DNA of 64,000 bases. Origin: Euwallacea fornicatus (Eukaryota > Arthropoda > Insecta > Coleoptera > Curculionidae). Shown here one piece after another: positions 13,796-24,391 of the stretch. The stretch lies in the NCBI RefSeq assembly GCF_040115645.1, contig NC_089552.1:496001-560000 (forward strand). The letters run 5' to 3'. Within the stretch, counting starts at the first letter, position 1. The number at the start of each line of letters is the position of its first letter. The notes under the pieces are model-generated. The model made no database searches and was not told where the DNA came from. It worked only from the letters and a program-made list of their open reading frames with translations. A program made the position numbers and the translations under genes.

Positions 13796-13826
13796 ATGAG
13801 TTGCGAAGATGCGTCGAGTTTCAGAG
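13796..13826 (+). CDS. Possible alternative first coding exon of the GUCD1 homologue
   Basis: ATG at 13796 opens MSCEDASSFR and runs to a GT donor at 13827 with one base over (phase 1). Joined to the GUCD1 exon at 15791, it reads in frame and restores the same Asp codon that the nearer first exon gives. The exon starts after atattgcag, which could be an acceptor or an initiator-like start site. There is no transcript evidence, and phase agreement alone occurs by chance about one time in three. Confidence 0.3.
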
Positions 13827-15593
13827 GTAGGACTTTGCTGAATGCGTCCGACTATTGTTTAGGAGTCGCAGCGAGCGACCCAAGATCCTTCAAGGGTGCC
13901 TATTGGTCAAATAACGCACCCACGTACAATGTGAGCCGACATCTTTTTCCCGTTTTTTAAGTATTATCGTTCATCATGTGCTTTTCGGCAACTTGACGAA
14001 AAATCCAGTGACGCCCCCTCGAAAGTAACTGCGATCCGGGGTTGTTGACGATCCCCGGAGTTGCGGCGTAATGTACCCCTATCTGACAGTCTTCAGGGCA
14101 CGAGGCATCGTTCGTCGCCCGGCAAATTTGCCGATTTGAGATTGTTTTGGAAGGATCTACGAATTCGCCCCGTGCGGAAACAGCACATAGAAATTAACGC
14201 TTTCAAGATTAGGCATTAATCACGCCTAAGAGCGTTTTGCTTAAATGAGACATCCTGCGCTCAAAAGTGATGAGAAAAATGATCACCTTGAATTTCAGAC
14301 GGGAAACGAAAACCGACGCGCGTTCATAGGAACTCGTTAATCCCTGAATTTTTAACATACCACTATCGGACATCCTGTAGAAGCGACACGTCCCCGCACC
14401 TGAATCGTGATATTCCGCAAATAAATGCCGTTTTGTTTATGGTTTGCGCTCGCATAGGAATTTTTGGCTTTTTTGCCGAAAGCGGTCCGGCGACGCCACA
14501 ATGGGGCAAAAAAATTCAGGGACTGATACGATTTTATGGAAGTGTGACGCATCAAATATTTCTCGGCCGGCCCAAAAATGCCGATCGCGCCGGAAAGGTG
14601 TCAGGAATTTGAGTTTTTTGGGTTCGTTCTTGTGGGAGTAGATACTGCATTGGCTTAAGGTGCGTTCTGTTCAAATGAAATGTTTCGTGTGTGAGTTGCT
14701 TGCGCCGAAAGACGTTTAAATTTCCCCCCAAAAACCGTTAATCAGCTTCCCGGCTTAAACCTTCATATCTCGCTATTAAGTACCGTTTGTGCATTGTCGC
14801 CCCCAAACGTGGGGGACCATTTTGTCACTTTCGCCGAAGGCGGCCGTGGAGGGCCACAATGGCGGAGAACAATTGCACATTTTTGCAGCCTCAAAGCGGT
14901 GACGTATTGTTCCTGTGACGTTATCGGTGACATTTCAGCGTTAATCGGGACGAGAGGCCTCATTAAAACGTGCGAGAAATCCCACCTCGAAACTTTCCTA
15001 TCAATTTTCCTACGTCGTTGTGATCTTCATTTAATTGTGTGCTTAATAACTTCTATTATGCACTTCACCCTCTGAATATTTCAGCAAATCTGCAACCTAC
15101 GTGCAGTCGAAAACCTCTAAGACTAATCAAACTACTTCTCACTAAGCAAATTAAGTATCAAAAAGCAAATGAGCTATTACATTGTCACATATTGTGTGAC
15201 TAATAACCATTGTTGCAGAGGAATTATTACGAAATGCTATAAACGGAGCTTTATCTGCATTCAGGTTACTTCGAAAGATATAGATTAGATTCGCCCGTAC
15301 GTCGCACTATACACGTGTAATTTGCCGACTGCAATCAGACGAGCTTCGTCCACCTCAGGGGGATTTGTTGTTTTTTTTTTATCTTTCCAATGCACAGTAA
15401 TTGAAATATTGTTGTAATCCGCCTCCACTTGAAACAGTGTTGTTATTCGGAAAACCACTTTTGTGCTGATAGTCAGCAATGTTGCGGTTTCGGTTAAGTT
15501 TTCCAATTACTTCTATTGATTAGTTGTTATCAAATCGCTCGACTATCTACGTCTAAATGCAAGAGAAAAATCTGTGAATATAAATGTGGAGTA
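13827..15593. other. Noncoding DNA upstream of GUCD1, with a duplicated ACAATGG-type motif
   Basis: No supported gene. Two related GC-rich blocks, near 14468-14510 and 14831-14868, share gccgaa, gcgg and gccacaatgg. The second contains ACAATGGCGG, close to the YY1/Pleiohomeotic consensus. If the 13796 exon is real, this stretch is intron 1 of GUCD1. Confidence 0.4.
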
Positions 15594-16984
15594 ATGAGGA
15601 GACGAATTGAACTGAAGCCTGGTGAGTTTTCTTGGATTATCTGCAGAGCGATTTTATCAAAACCTTGCTTAATCTTTATCGCATTCCGAGCAGATTAGTC
15701 TCATAGCCTAATCCACCATTGTAGTCCTCCTAGATAACGCGTTTTATTCCTTATTAGATTTTAGTACACTTCTTAGAAATTTTTTTCCAGATATACCTCC
15801 GAAACACCACATCGAGCTATGCCATTACAAGCAAAAATCCAACTGGGATTGTGGCATCTCTTGCGTTCTCATGGTACTGCCGCAAAAGCATAGACACCAT
15901 TTAGTCAAAAATTTATCTAAAATTAGTAAAATTGAGGGTTTTAATAAAAGGTAAGACAGATGTTATAGATATTATAAAGAGCAATTCGTATTCAAATACC
16001 AACAAAACGCAAGACTTACTTAGTCTTTTTGGGTTTTAAATTAATACTAGAGGTTTTTTTACAGCTCTTTCAGTTCTTGTTCATACAGAATTTCCAAAGG
16101 CTTGAGAAGCTAACTCTGCTCTTGGGGATCAATAATGTTGGCTGAACCCTGTTTCAATATGTATTGCAGCATACTTCTTTGATTTCAGCACTTGGACGAT
16201 AGATCTCTGTTATCTACTGAAAAGATTCAACATTGACCATGTCTTCTACACTGTAACTATTGGCGTACACGAAGGGTATCGAGGAAATAGTTACTATCAT
16301 CATGTTTTAACCAAAGTAAGTCGATTTTGAAAAATGACTCTTCCAGAGGATGATAAATGAAATTAAAATAAAGTTAAAATCGACTAAAAGCGTGAAGAAT
16401 CATGTGCCGTGCGTTTACCTTGACACAAGCTCAATTTTGCTTTAATTCCTGAAATAGAGATATAAGCATCTGGAGCTAATATTCACAAATTTTCTATTGC
16501 TAGGACGAAACCCGGGTAATCCTGAAATTCCAAGAAGCCAAAGAGAACAATATTCCAGTGAAAAAACGTTCCATTTCAATACTACACCTAATCGAACAGC
16601 TTCTCAATGGACCCATCATCATCCTCACAAACGCAAGACTTCTTTACTGTGATAAATGCAAATCAAACAAGATCTCAACCGAACTACGGAAATGCCTGCC
16701 GTGGCCTACGACATATCAAGGTCATTACATTGTGCTGTGTGGATATGACATTGAGAGACAAAAGATCTTCTATAGGAATCCGTCATTTGCTGACCGTAAG
16801 ACCTAAAATAATATTATAGATGGGGATTTCCTAAAAATACGACTATGCGGATACTCGTTGTCCACTCTGTGAATCTTACGTATTTTATTGCTTTTCAGAT
16901 GTTTGCCAGATGGCTCTATCGACGTTAGAGGAGGCGAGGAAAAGTTATGGTACAGATGAGGACTTAATTTTTATATATAAATAA
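15594..16984 (+). CDS. GUCD1: GUCD1 homologue (guanylyl cyclase domain-containing 1)
   Basis: Five exons: 15594-15621, 15791-15950, from 16189, from 16504, and a last exon after ttttcag near 16900 ending at TAA 16982-16984. The product is about 220 residues, normal for the family. Family hallmarks are KSNWDCGISC near the start (Cys-containing, papain-like fold), STWTIDLCYLL, IGVHEGY, TYQGHYIVLCGYD and the C-terminal SYGTDEDLIFIY. Despite its name the family is not a proven guanylyl cyclase. The sequence resembles C39-like cysteine protease folds, so its reaction is unknown. The start used is the ATG of MRRRIELKP; a second possible first exon lies at 13796. Both give phase 1 and the same Asp at the junction. 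Confidence 0.9.
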
Positions 16985-18075
16985 TAAACCAAAAAGGAGT
17001 CAGGCTAGAATAATGGCATATCTGACTTTTTTGTTCTGATTGTAGTAAAGGTATGTAAAAAGTAAAGTGTTCTTTGTAGCTTCCAAATCCATGTTACTTT
17101 GTACTTGTACTTTTACAAATTAAAGAGTATTCAAGTAAATTACTACTTATTAGTAACTTAATGTACCTATATATTTATTATTTATCATAAATTTTAGTGA
17201 AGAATTGTAGATGCAATAATTCTTTCTTTAGGTATCGGTGTATTGACAGTGTTACACACTAAAACAAACATTAAAACAAGAGACAATTATACCAACAAAC
17301 ATTAATTCAACAATTCAGATCCCGTTAATTGAGATTATACGGCAATGCATCTTAAGTTTAAATAATAATACACTTAACTGACTATACACAAGAAAATAAT
17401 CATAAACAATAAGATACAGGTTCAGCCAACGCCCGTGAAACTAAATAACATAGTAAAATCTCACGTTTTCGGTTATATAACAATAACCGTTTTAGAACCT
17501 CAAATACTATGTAACAACATTTATTCTGCAACAAAGTTTGCGTAAAACGGTGATGTTTTCAGTTTCACTGACCCTGTACACATATTTGAATGACTTGATG
17601 GAGCCAGAATACTAGCATATAATTAATATAAAGCTCACGATACTTAAAGCTTTCGTTTTAATATTTTTTATTCGGAAATGATGTGACTGATGAAGACCCA
17701 ATCAAGAAGTAATAATATCCAAGACACTACATCAATTGACAAAAGGACATTTATGCAAGATGTACAACATTCACTTACAGCAGTCACAGTATTATCTTCA
17801 AATACATAATCTTCCCCAATAAATTTTCAGTTGAATCACCACATTTTTTAGGCTGAAATTTAGATTTTTATAAGCTTTGAAAGCCATTAAATTCCTACCA
17901 ACAATGTTTAATAAAGTTACAAAAGTGAAAATCAGTCATCAATTATTGTTGGTGTTACCAAATTGTGAGCAATAACTTGGGTGATGAATGAGTATGAGTA
18001 ATGACTGTTACCTTAAATCTAACTCTTGCCCCTAAATCTCTACCATTCTTTGTTTCTAAACATCATTTAGTTGGT
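16985..18075. other. Convergent 3' intergenic region, GUCD1/MOB3
   Basis: AT-rich spacer between two genes that end towards each other. It should carry both 3' UTRs; an ATAATAAA signal overlaps the GUCD1 stop at 16981. No further gene was seen. Confidence 0.55.
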
Positions 18076-19069
18076 TTAGGTGGGTAAATCCTTGCAGATT
18101 CTGGATGCCATTTCCTGTAAAGGTTCAAGCTCTTTCTGGCTGACAAGGTTGTGTTCTGTTACAAAGTAATAGAAGTGTTTGTAACAAGTGTTCACATGAG
18201 CTTCCTGAAACAATTTTTATTCTTTTTTCAAAGCCATGCCATTACCGTAGGTATACTTACAGCAGAAATGGCCACAATATTTTGAAAATGATGAATGTAG
18301 ACATGGACAAACACCCTGTGTAATCGAGCCAAAATCTTGCTGCAGTGTGAGTTGAAATTTCTAGGGAAAGGCAAATCACTTGTGCAGGGAAATATAGCCT
18401 GATTATTTATTTGTGTTTCAATCCAATCCATTAAATGGCTTATGTACTCCCTTGCTGGGAGCGGGGTAGGCTTTTTAAAGTGCTTTCCATCAGCCCATAA
18501 ATACTCAAACCGAGGACCTCCTGACATTGTGGGACAAGTCTGCTCTGTACAACATTCAGATATGGTACCATATATGAGATTTATTCGATTGAAGAAGTCT
18601 ACCACTGTAACAATGAGACACTCAATATTAAGATAAGTTACCAATAATTGTAATTACCATGAACTGCTATCCAGTCATTGAGGTCTTCACCTGGAGGTAA
18701 TTTCACTGCAGATCTGAGATTTATGCCAGAGTTTAGACTAGCTTGGGCCTGTTTGTGTAAGCTGTATCTTATGGTACCATGAGCAAATTTCTTCTTTGGC
18801 CGAAAGGTCTGAAACATGCATGAATGTGAAATATGCAACTAAAGTTTTGCTAGATTTTTAGAGACACCCTAGAACATAATATTTTACCTCAGGATTATGT
18901 ATATTTTTTTAGGGTCGTGTTTTATATAAGAATATAACATTAATATGAACTATAGAAAAATACATTTCTATTACAGCATCACTATTTTTGTCTTCTTTAT
19001 CAAGCTCAAAACTCATGTTACCTTGCCTTTCTGGAGTTGAAAAAACTCAAGGAAGTTGTTTAAAGCCAT
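18076..19069 (-). CDS. Mob3: MOB kinase activator-like 3
   Basis: Mob3 belongs to the MOB family of kinase co-activators linked to NDR/LATS (Hippo-type) signalling and, for the class II/phocein relatives, STRIPAK. The first exon, 19069-19022, encodes MALNNFLEFFQ and joins at a CAG acceptor to TFRPKKKFAHGTIRYSLHKQ. Later exons give the zinc-binding pair in CCTEQTC, then GGPRFEYLWADG, RVFVHVYIHHF and AHVNTCYKHFYYFV, ending CKDLPT at TAA 18076-18078. These Cys and His residues match the structural zinc site of MOB folds. Length is about 220 residues, as expected. MALN...FLEFFQ and SGINLR point to the MOB3 subfamily rather than Mats/MOB1 or MOB4. It diverges from RtcA across 0.9 kb. Confidence 0.95.
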
Positions 19070-20001
19070 GTCGTGGATCTCTATTACAGGATAGATATGG
19101 ATTATTCTTCGTTTATTAAATATTTATAGAATAAAATACAGATTAAGATTAAGAACTTAAAAATTGATTGTGTTTTACGTCTATTTTAGGTTTTTAGGTT
19201 AATAAACAAACACAAAAACGTCACCTTCGTGTTTGACGTTTCAACATTACATCGTTGCTAGATCTAATCAAACTTCATCGACCTGAAGAATTTCCTTATG
19301 GAACTTCCCTGCTTTGATCGCTAATTTCTTTAAAGTGACAACAATGCTGTGATATCCAAACTTCATTCAACTTCAGTGGAGTAAACGTACGCTCATTCAC
19401 CACTCTGGGGGAGAACGAAACTTGTGGAATGAACAGATATTCACCTTCCTGGCTGAAATCAAACGAGAATCACATTATGCCAGGAGGAATAATGCGGAAT
19501 GTGTCGGTTATAAAGTATAGTCCTGCTGACCATATAAGGTGGGCATGTTTTCATGGCAACCTGCTTACTTATTATCGCGCACCCCCACACACCATTTCAG
19601 TTCGCGTTGATGGCAACGTTGCTCAATTGCGCAGTCGCTATTATACAAAATTGAGTTTATAATTTCAATAATTTTTTGGAATTTGCCTCCTCTTTATTTT
19701 AAAGAAATTAGACGTGATGATAGTGCGGGTGCGAGATATAAACCGATATTCCACGTAAGATCTTATATTCGATTTCCGTGAGGAACAAAGGTGAATTGAT
19801 GGGCCCTTCCCCAAACCAAAGAAGCACCCTCTGCTATGGACCTTTTCTAGATTCAAATGTATATTATGCCCATATATATTCTAAAATGTGTTGATATTTA
19901 TTTGTGGGACAGATCTTAATAGTTTTTATGAATTCCATATAAATTTTTATTTTATTTTTAGGTTTTTCTGATCATAATCTGCTTCATTTAGCAGCAAAAA
20001 G
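19070..20001. promoter_or_regulatory. Divergent upstream region of MOB3 and RtcA
   Basis: This 0.9 kb separates two divergent genes and must carry both promoters. A TTTTATTTTATTTTTAG acceptor near 19961 suggests that RtcA has a spliced 5' UTR, its last part running into the ATG at 20002. A 77-codon open frame at 19429 matches nothing I recognise. Confidence 0.45.
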
Positions 20002-21057
20002 ATGTCAGAAACCGTAACCATAGATGGCTCCCTTTTGGAAGGCGGGGGCCAAATTTTAAGAGTCGCCTTAACCTTGAGCTGTCTGAAGCGGATACCTATC
20101 CGTATCTACAACATCCGAGCCGGGAGAAGCAAGCCCGGACTAATGGAGCAGCATTTAAAAGGATTAGAACTTGTAAAAGATTTATCAAACGCCCATGTGA
20201 GCGGAGCTTCTATAGGTTCCACTGAAATATCGTTCTCTCCGAAAGAAATTGTCGGAGGAACATTCAACGCGTTTGTTAAAACAGCTGGAAGCATTAGTTT
20301 ACTATTGCAGGTAGCCCTCCCGTGCGCATTATTTGCACAATCTCCTATAAATCTAAGACTGCGTGGGGGAACTAACGCCGAGATGGCCCCTCAAGTGGAT
20401 TATATGACAGAAGTCTTCAGACCTGTATTGGAGAAGTTCGGGGCTACCTTTGATTTTGAGCTCGTAAGAAGGGGCTATTTCCCCAAAGGAGGAGGCGAAG
20501 TAGCAATTACCATTCAACCTGTGAAGGAATTAAAAGGCATTCACTTAATAAACCCTGGGAAAGTAACGTCGATTAGTGGCTGGAGCTTTGTAGCAGGTGC
20601 ACTACCGCCCCACATATCAAACAGAATGGCTGATAGTGCGAGACGAATGTTGCTAAAAGTCTGCCGTAATATAAACATAGAAAGCTACAAAGAGGATCGT
20701 AATGTTGCCGTAGATAACGCGTCGGGAATCATTCTTACAGCATACACGGACACGGAGTGTATTTTAGGCGCAGATGCTCTGGGCAAAAGAAACGAATCTC
20801 CTGAAAAAACTGGAGAGAGAGCTTCTGAGATGCTGTTGAAGAACATGGATCAGCAAACGTGTGTGGATAGTCACTGTCAAGACCAAATTATTATTTTTAT
20901 GGCTTTAGCTTCAGGCCCGTCCAGTGTTAAAACAGGGGAAATTACCCTTCATACGAAAACTGCTATATATGTGGTAGAGACTTTGACGAAAGTTAAATTT
21001 AACGTAGAGACTTTGGAGACCGGTGGGAACATTATTCATTGTACTGGATCTCGATAA
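20002..21057 (+). CDS. RtcA: RNA 3'-terminal phosphate cyclase RtcA
   Basis: RtcA converts an RNA 3'-phosphate to a 2',3'-cyclic phosphate with ATP through an enzyme-AMP (histidyl-AMP) intermediate; in animals it acts mainly in the nucleus. The coding region is one exon of 351 residues, normal length. Diagnostic segments are GSLLEGGGQILR at residues 9-20, RAGRSKPGLMEQHL near 41-54, LRLRGGTNAEMAP near 119-131, RRGYFPKGGGEV near 156-167, and SHCQDQIIIFMALASG near 293-308. The His of HCQDQ fits the adenylated histidine of the family. ATG 20002 starts directly before the conserved N-terminal strand, so the start is secure. The lack of introns in an intron-rich neighbourhood is notable, but no poly(A) tract marks it as a retrocopy. 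Confidence 0.97.
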   Translation: MSETVTIDGSLLEGGGQILRVALTLSCLKRIPIRIYNIRAGRSKPGLMEQHLKGLELVKDLSNAHVSGASIGSTEISFSPKEIVGGTFNAFVKTAGSISLLLQVALPCALFAQSPINLRLRGGTNAEMAPQVDYMTEVFRPVLEKFGATFDFELVRRGYFPKGGGEVAITIQPVKELKGIHLINPGKVTSISGWSFVAGALPPHISNRMADSARRMLLKVCRNINIESYKEDRNVAVDNASGIILTAYTDTECILGADALGKRNESPEKTGERASEMLLKNMDQQTCVDSHCQDQIIIFMALASGPSSVKTGEITLHTKTAIYVVETLTKVKFNVETLETGGNIIHCTGSR

Positions 21058-21060
21058 GAT

Positions 21061-21738
21061 TGTAAACTAAATTCCACAATAAAAACTAACTAATTTCAGG
21101 CTTCAGTAACGATGGCGTTCAGCACAATGAGAAACAACAGCGCTTTATTGTAGCCATTGCATTACGCTATCCTGGAAGCGATGAAGAGTATTACACTGGA
21201 AAGCTAATATTTTGAATAATCAATTTCCACATTTCCAAGTCAACAAGTACTTGTCTCTTGGCAAATCAAATTGTTTGGCAAAAAAAAGAATTAACGAATT
21301 CAAGTGCCGCAGCGCTCACGGTTGTAAATTGCCTGAATGCGCCCATAACTGTCATGACAAATGCCATTTTGTCACTGTCACTTATCATTACACTAGTGAC
21401 ATGATCGTACTGCGTGAGATGTCCCTTTTCCATCACCATTAATATCGATTTAATTTTTTAATTAACAACAAAAACATCCCAAAAAAAGTACAAAAAGTAA
21501 ATGTTTAGAGTTTGCAACAAAGTTTAAAACTAGTGTTATTGCAAATGCAGGAAATTCAGTACAAATGTCTAGAATGAGGACCAAGATGGGCTGTTCGTGA
21601 GTGGGTGTGGGTGGTAAACATAGTTTTATAGGTAAATATTAATAAAGCTGTTGAAGGTGGGTGTACCTACTTCATTAATCACCTATAGCTTTTAATCCAT
21701 TTTAGATTTCTATGAAAAGTATACATTAGCGAATTGCA
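21061..21738. other. Spacer between RtcA and the TBC1D10 gene
   Basis: Contains an ACAATAAAAAC polyadenylation-like signal at about 21077 shortly after the RtcA stop. A 76-codon frame at 21212-21442 has no family I recognise. The rest should be the TBC1D10 promoter and 5' UTR. Confidence 0.45.
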
Positions 21739-23634
21739 ATGGCTCTATCCATCAATGGAGACACTGTTTCAGAATGTTCTGAAGCTAGTACACTTATGGA
21801 TGGTTCAGTTATTTCTAATGTACCTGATAGGCATGGCTTCTTAGGTACGTAATTAAAGCTAGTGAATTAAAGAAGAATATGTGTGTCAATACCTTTGGGT
21901 GTCAGGGTTTTGAAGTTTCGACATACAACTACTCGAAGCAAAGCTTTGCTCTTTCAAAGTTTTACATTAGAGAAACAATGTATATTTTGATAAACGACAT
22001 TTTGTCACTAATATAAAAAACGACAACTGCCCCTGGTGAATTCTTCAGGTTCTTATCACATAAGACTCTTGGATACTTTTTGCTACCTTTACCTCAATTT
22101 GTTAATCATACTTTTCACTACCACCTAATGTAGCATTGAATTGTTTGAAGAGTTCTGATGTAAATATATGATTAGGAGGTGCACAATACTCCCCAGAGCC
22201 AAGGCAAGGGCCCCCTCCTGAAACTGTATTGAGACGAGAGAGAAAATGGCTTAAAATGTTAGGTAAATGGAATTTCTACATGGAAAGAAATTACAGGAAC
22301 ATTAAGGAACGTTGTAGAAAAGGTAAATAATATTTTAGCCCTCATTTCATGTGTGCTTCAAAAATATGTAAATTAGAACTGTAGTATAAACTTTCTATTC
22401 AATTTTCTGTAGTAATTTTTTTATTATTTGCAGGAATACCAATGTCAATTCGGCCCAGGGCATGGCTCTACCTTTGCGGTGGTCAAATGCTATTGAGCAA
22501 ACACCCAGGGCGATACGAAGATTGTCTAAATGCTACTGCTGATGCAAAGTGTTTAGAGGACATAAAAAAAGACATTCACAGGCAATTTCCTACACATGAA
22601 ATGTTTAGTTCAGAGGATAAACCAGGGTATTTTATCAAAATTTGAATATTCTAATGAAATTATGAAGAAAACCTGTGTCTAGCATCTGCAATCATTTTAC
22701 TGCAAAGGCCTAAATGGGCTTTAACACTAATGATACTTTAGGACTAATTGAATATTCTCAAAATTTAATATTATGTGAATTGCATGACTATATGACAAAT
22801 TTTTTAATGGATAAATATACTATTATTTCTTCGTTTTTAGCCAACAAGAACTGTTTAATGTCCTTAAAGCTTACACGATTTATAACCCAGATATTGGTTA
22901 TTGCCAGGCGCAAGCTCCGGTGGCTGCTTTTCTCCTTATGCATATGCCTGCTGAGCAAGCATTTTGGTGTCTAGTCTCAATTTCAGATAAATATTTACAG
23001 AACTACTATTCACCTAACATGGAAGTCGTACAAAGGGATGGATTTATTTTACAAGGTATTAATTCCTTATCTATCCCAATATTCCTATTTCTGTAACCCA
23101 ATTTTTATCTTTCCGTTGCAGGATTACTAAAGAAAGTTTGTCCGCAAGTTTATAAACATCTGAAAAAAGTGAACGCAGAACCAATGTTTTACTGCACAGA
23201 GTGGTTTTTATGTGCTTTCACTCGCACGCTTCCATGGGACACCTTATTGCGGGTTTGGGACGTATTCTTATGCGAAGGAGTGAAAGTTTTATTCAAAACG
23301 GCTCTTGTAGTATTAATAGGTTGTTTAGGGACTGCTAAAAGTAGAAGGAACTGTCCAGGTGAGTGCGATTGTTGATTTTCGCGCGAATGTTCAGTTTATT
23401 ACCTGAACCACTTAAGAAGTTATTGGATTGGAAGAAAAAATATTTCCAGGATTATGTGAAACTTTGGCCAGATTGAGAAATCCACCTGAGGAATTATTAA
23501 ATGAAGAGACTCTAATCTACAACATCAACCGCTTGGACATAACAGAACGAGACTTCCAAATAGAACATCAAAAGCAAAGCAAAATTATAAAAATGGAAAA
23601 ACTGGCCAAAAAGAATGGAGAGCAAAGTAGATAG
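21739..23634 (+). CDS. wkd: TBC1D10-type Rab GTPase-activating protein (whacked homologue)
   Basis: TBC1D10 proteins stimulate GTP hydrolysis by Rabs such as Rab27 and Rab35 in secretion and endosomal recycling. Exons start at 21739 (MALSINGDTVSECS, donor at 21845) and continue near 22176, 22435, 22840, 23122 and 23450; all junction phases fit. The TBC domain fills roughly residues 85-290 of about 360. It shows the arginine finger in DIKKDIHRQFP, the glutamine finger in IGYCQAQAP, TEWFLCAFTRTLPW, and LRVWDVFLCEGVKVLF. The N-terminal RERKWLKMLGKW is typical of TBC1D10. The C-terminus (LDITERDFQIEHQ) aligns with TBC1D10 but stops soon after, so this copy lacks the long proline-rich tail of human TBC1D10A. 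It converges on FAM21. Confidence 0.93.
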
Positions 23635-24391
23635 TATGGACTTAAAAGAAAATCCAGTGTAAACAGCAATTAACACTTGAAAAATTTATTTATTTACATA
23701 AGAATTCGTGATGTTTCCAACTTTTCATTGGAATGATTGGGTGTCAGTGCCAAACGTAAACGTGGGGCATTTAACAGTATTTAATTTATAGATATTTAGT
23801 TTGTTCCAATAGAATAGAAAACCAATTTCTGACGGTTCGAAATCGATCTTCTTTCCTGTTGAAATAGACTTATTATATTCTAGTTTGTTGAGATCGTATA
23901 TATTTGTTGTCCACTAATTACCTTGTTAGCTAAAAGCAGCTTTTGTTAAGATGAGTATTTTTATTATAGTGTTGGGTGAAGTGAAATGCATTTAATAAGT
24001 TGTAAGTTGTATTTAAGAAGAAATATATATTAAGTCACCTTTAATAGTGGTTATTTCTTAATTCCCATTTATCCATATTCGGGGGTTCCCAATTCTATTT
24101 AGACGCTCAACAGCATAGCTCCTATACACAGTAATAATAAGTTTTTCACATGTCATGTAGCCGATTCGTGCAAGGAACATGACTAACAACTTGTGAATCA
24201 CGATAATAAAAATCATAGACATGAATATTAACGACTGCTATTTAGATTTATTACCTTTGATTTTTAATACACTTCAAGGGGAAATAAATTTATAAAATAA
24301 ACATTTCTTGATATATAACATTTTTTTCTTGGCTTCGCAAGTACACAATCTGAGTGTGTTAAGGTCATCACAATCTTCAACAGGACACCGA
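23635..24391. other. Convergent 3' intergenic region, TBC1D10/FAM21
   Basis: AT-rich spacer between two genes that end facing each other. It holds both 3' UTRs, and AATAAA on the minus strand fits FAM21. No further gene was seen. Confidence 0.55.

Noticed and set aside
15285..15506. 73-codon minus-strand frame upstream of GUCD1
   Set aside because: It looks slightly protein-like but has no ATG at the start, no family and no supporting splice sites.
20002..21057. RtcA as a retroposed copy because it has no introns
   Set aside because: No poly(A) tract or target duplication, an intact frame, and a probable spliced 5' UTR. An intronless native gene is simpler.
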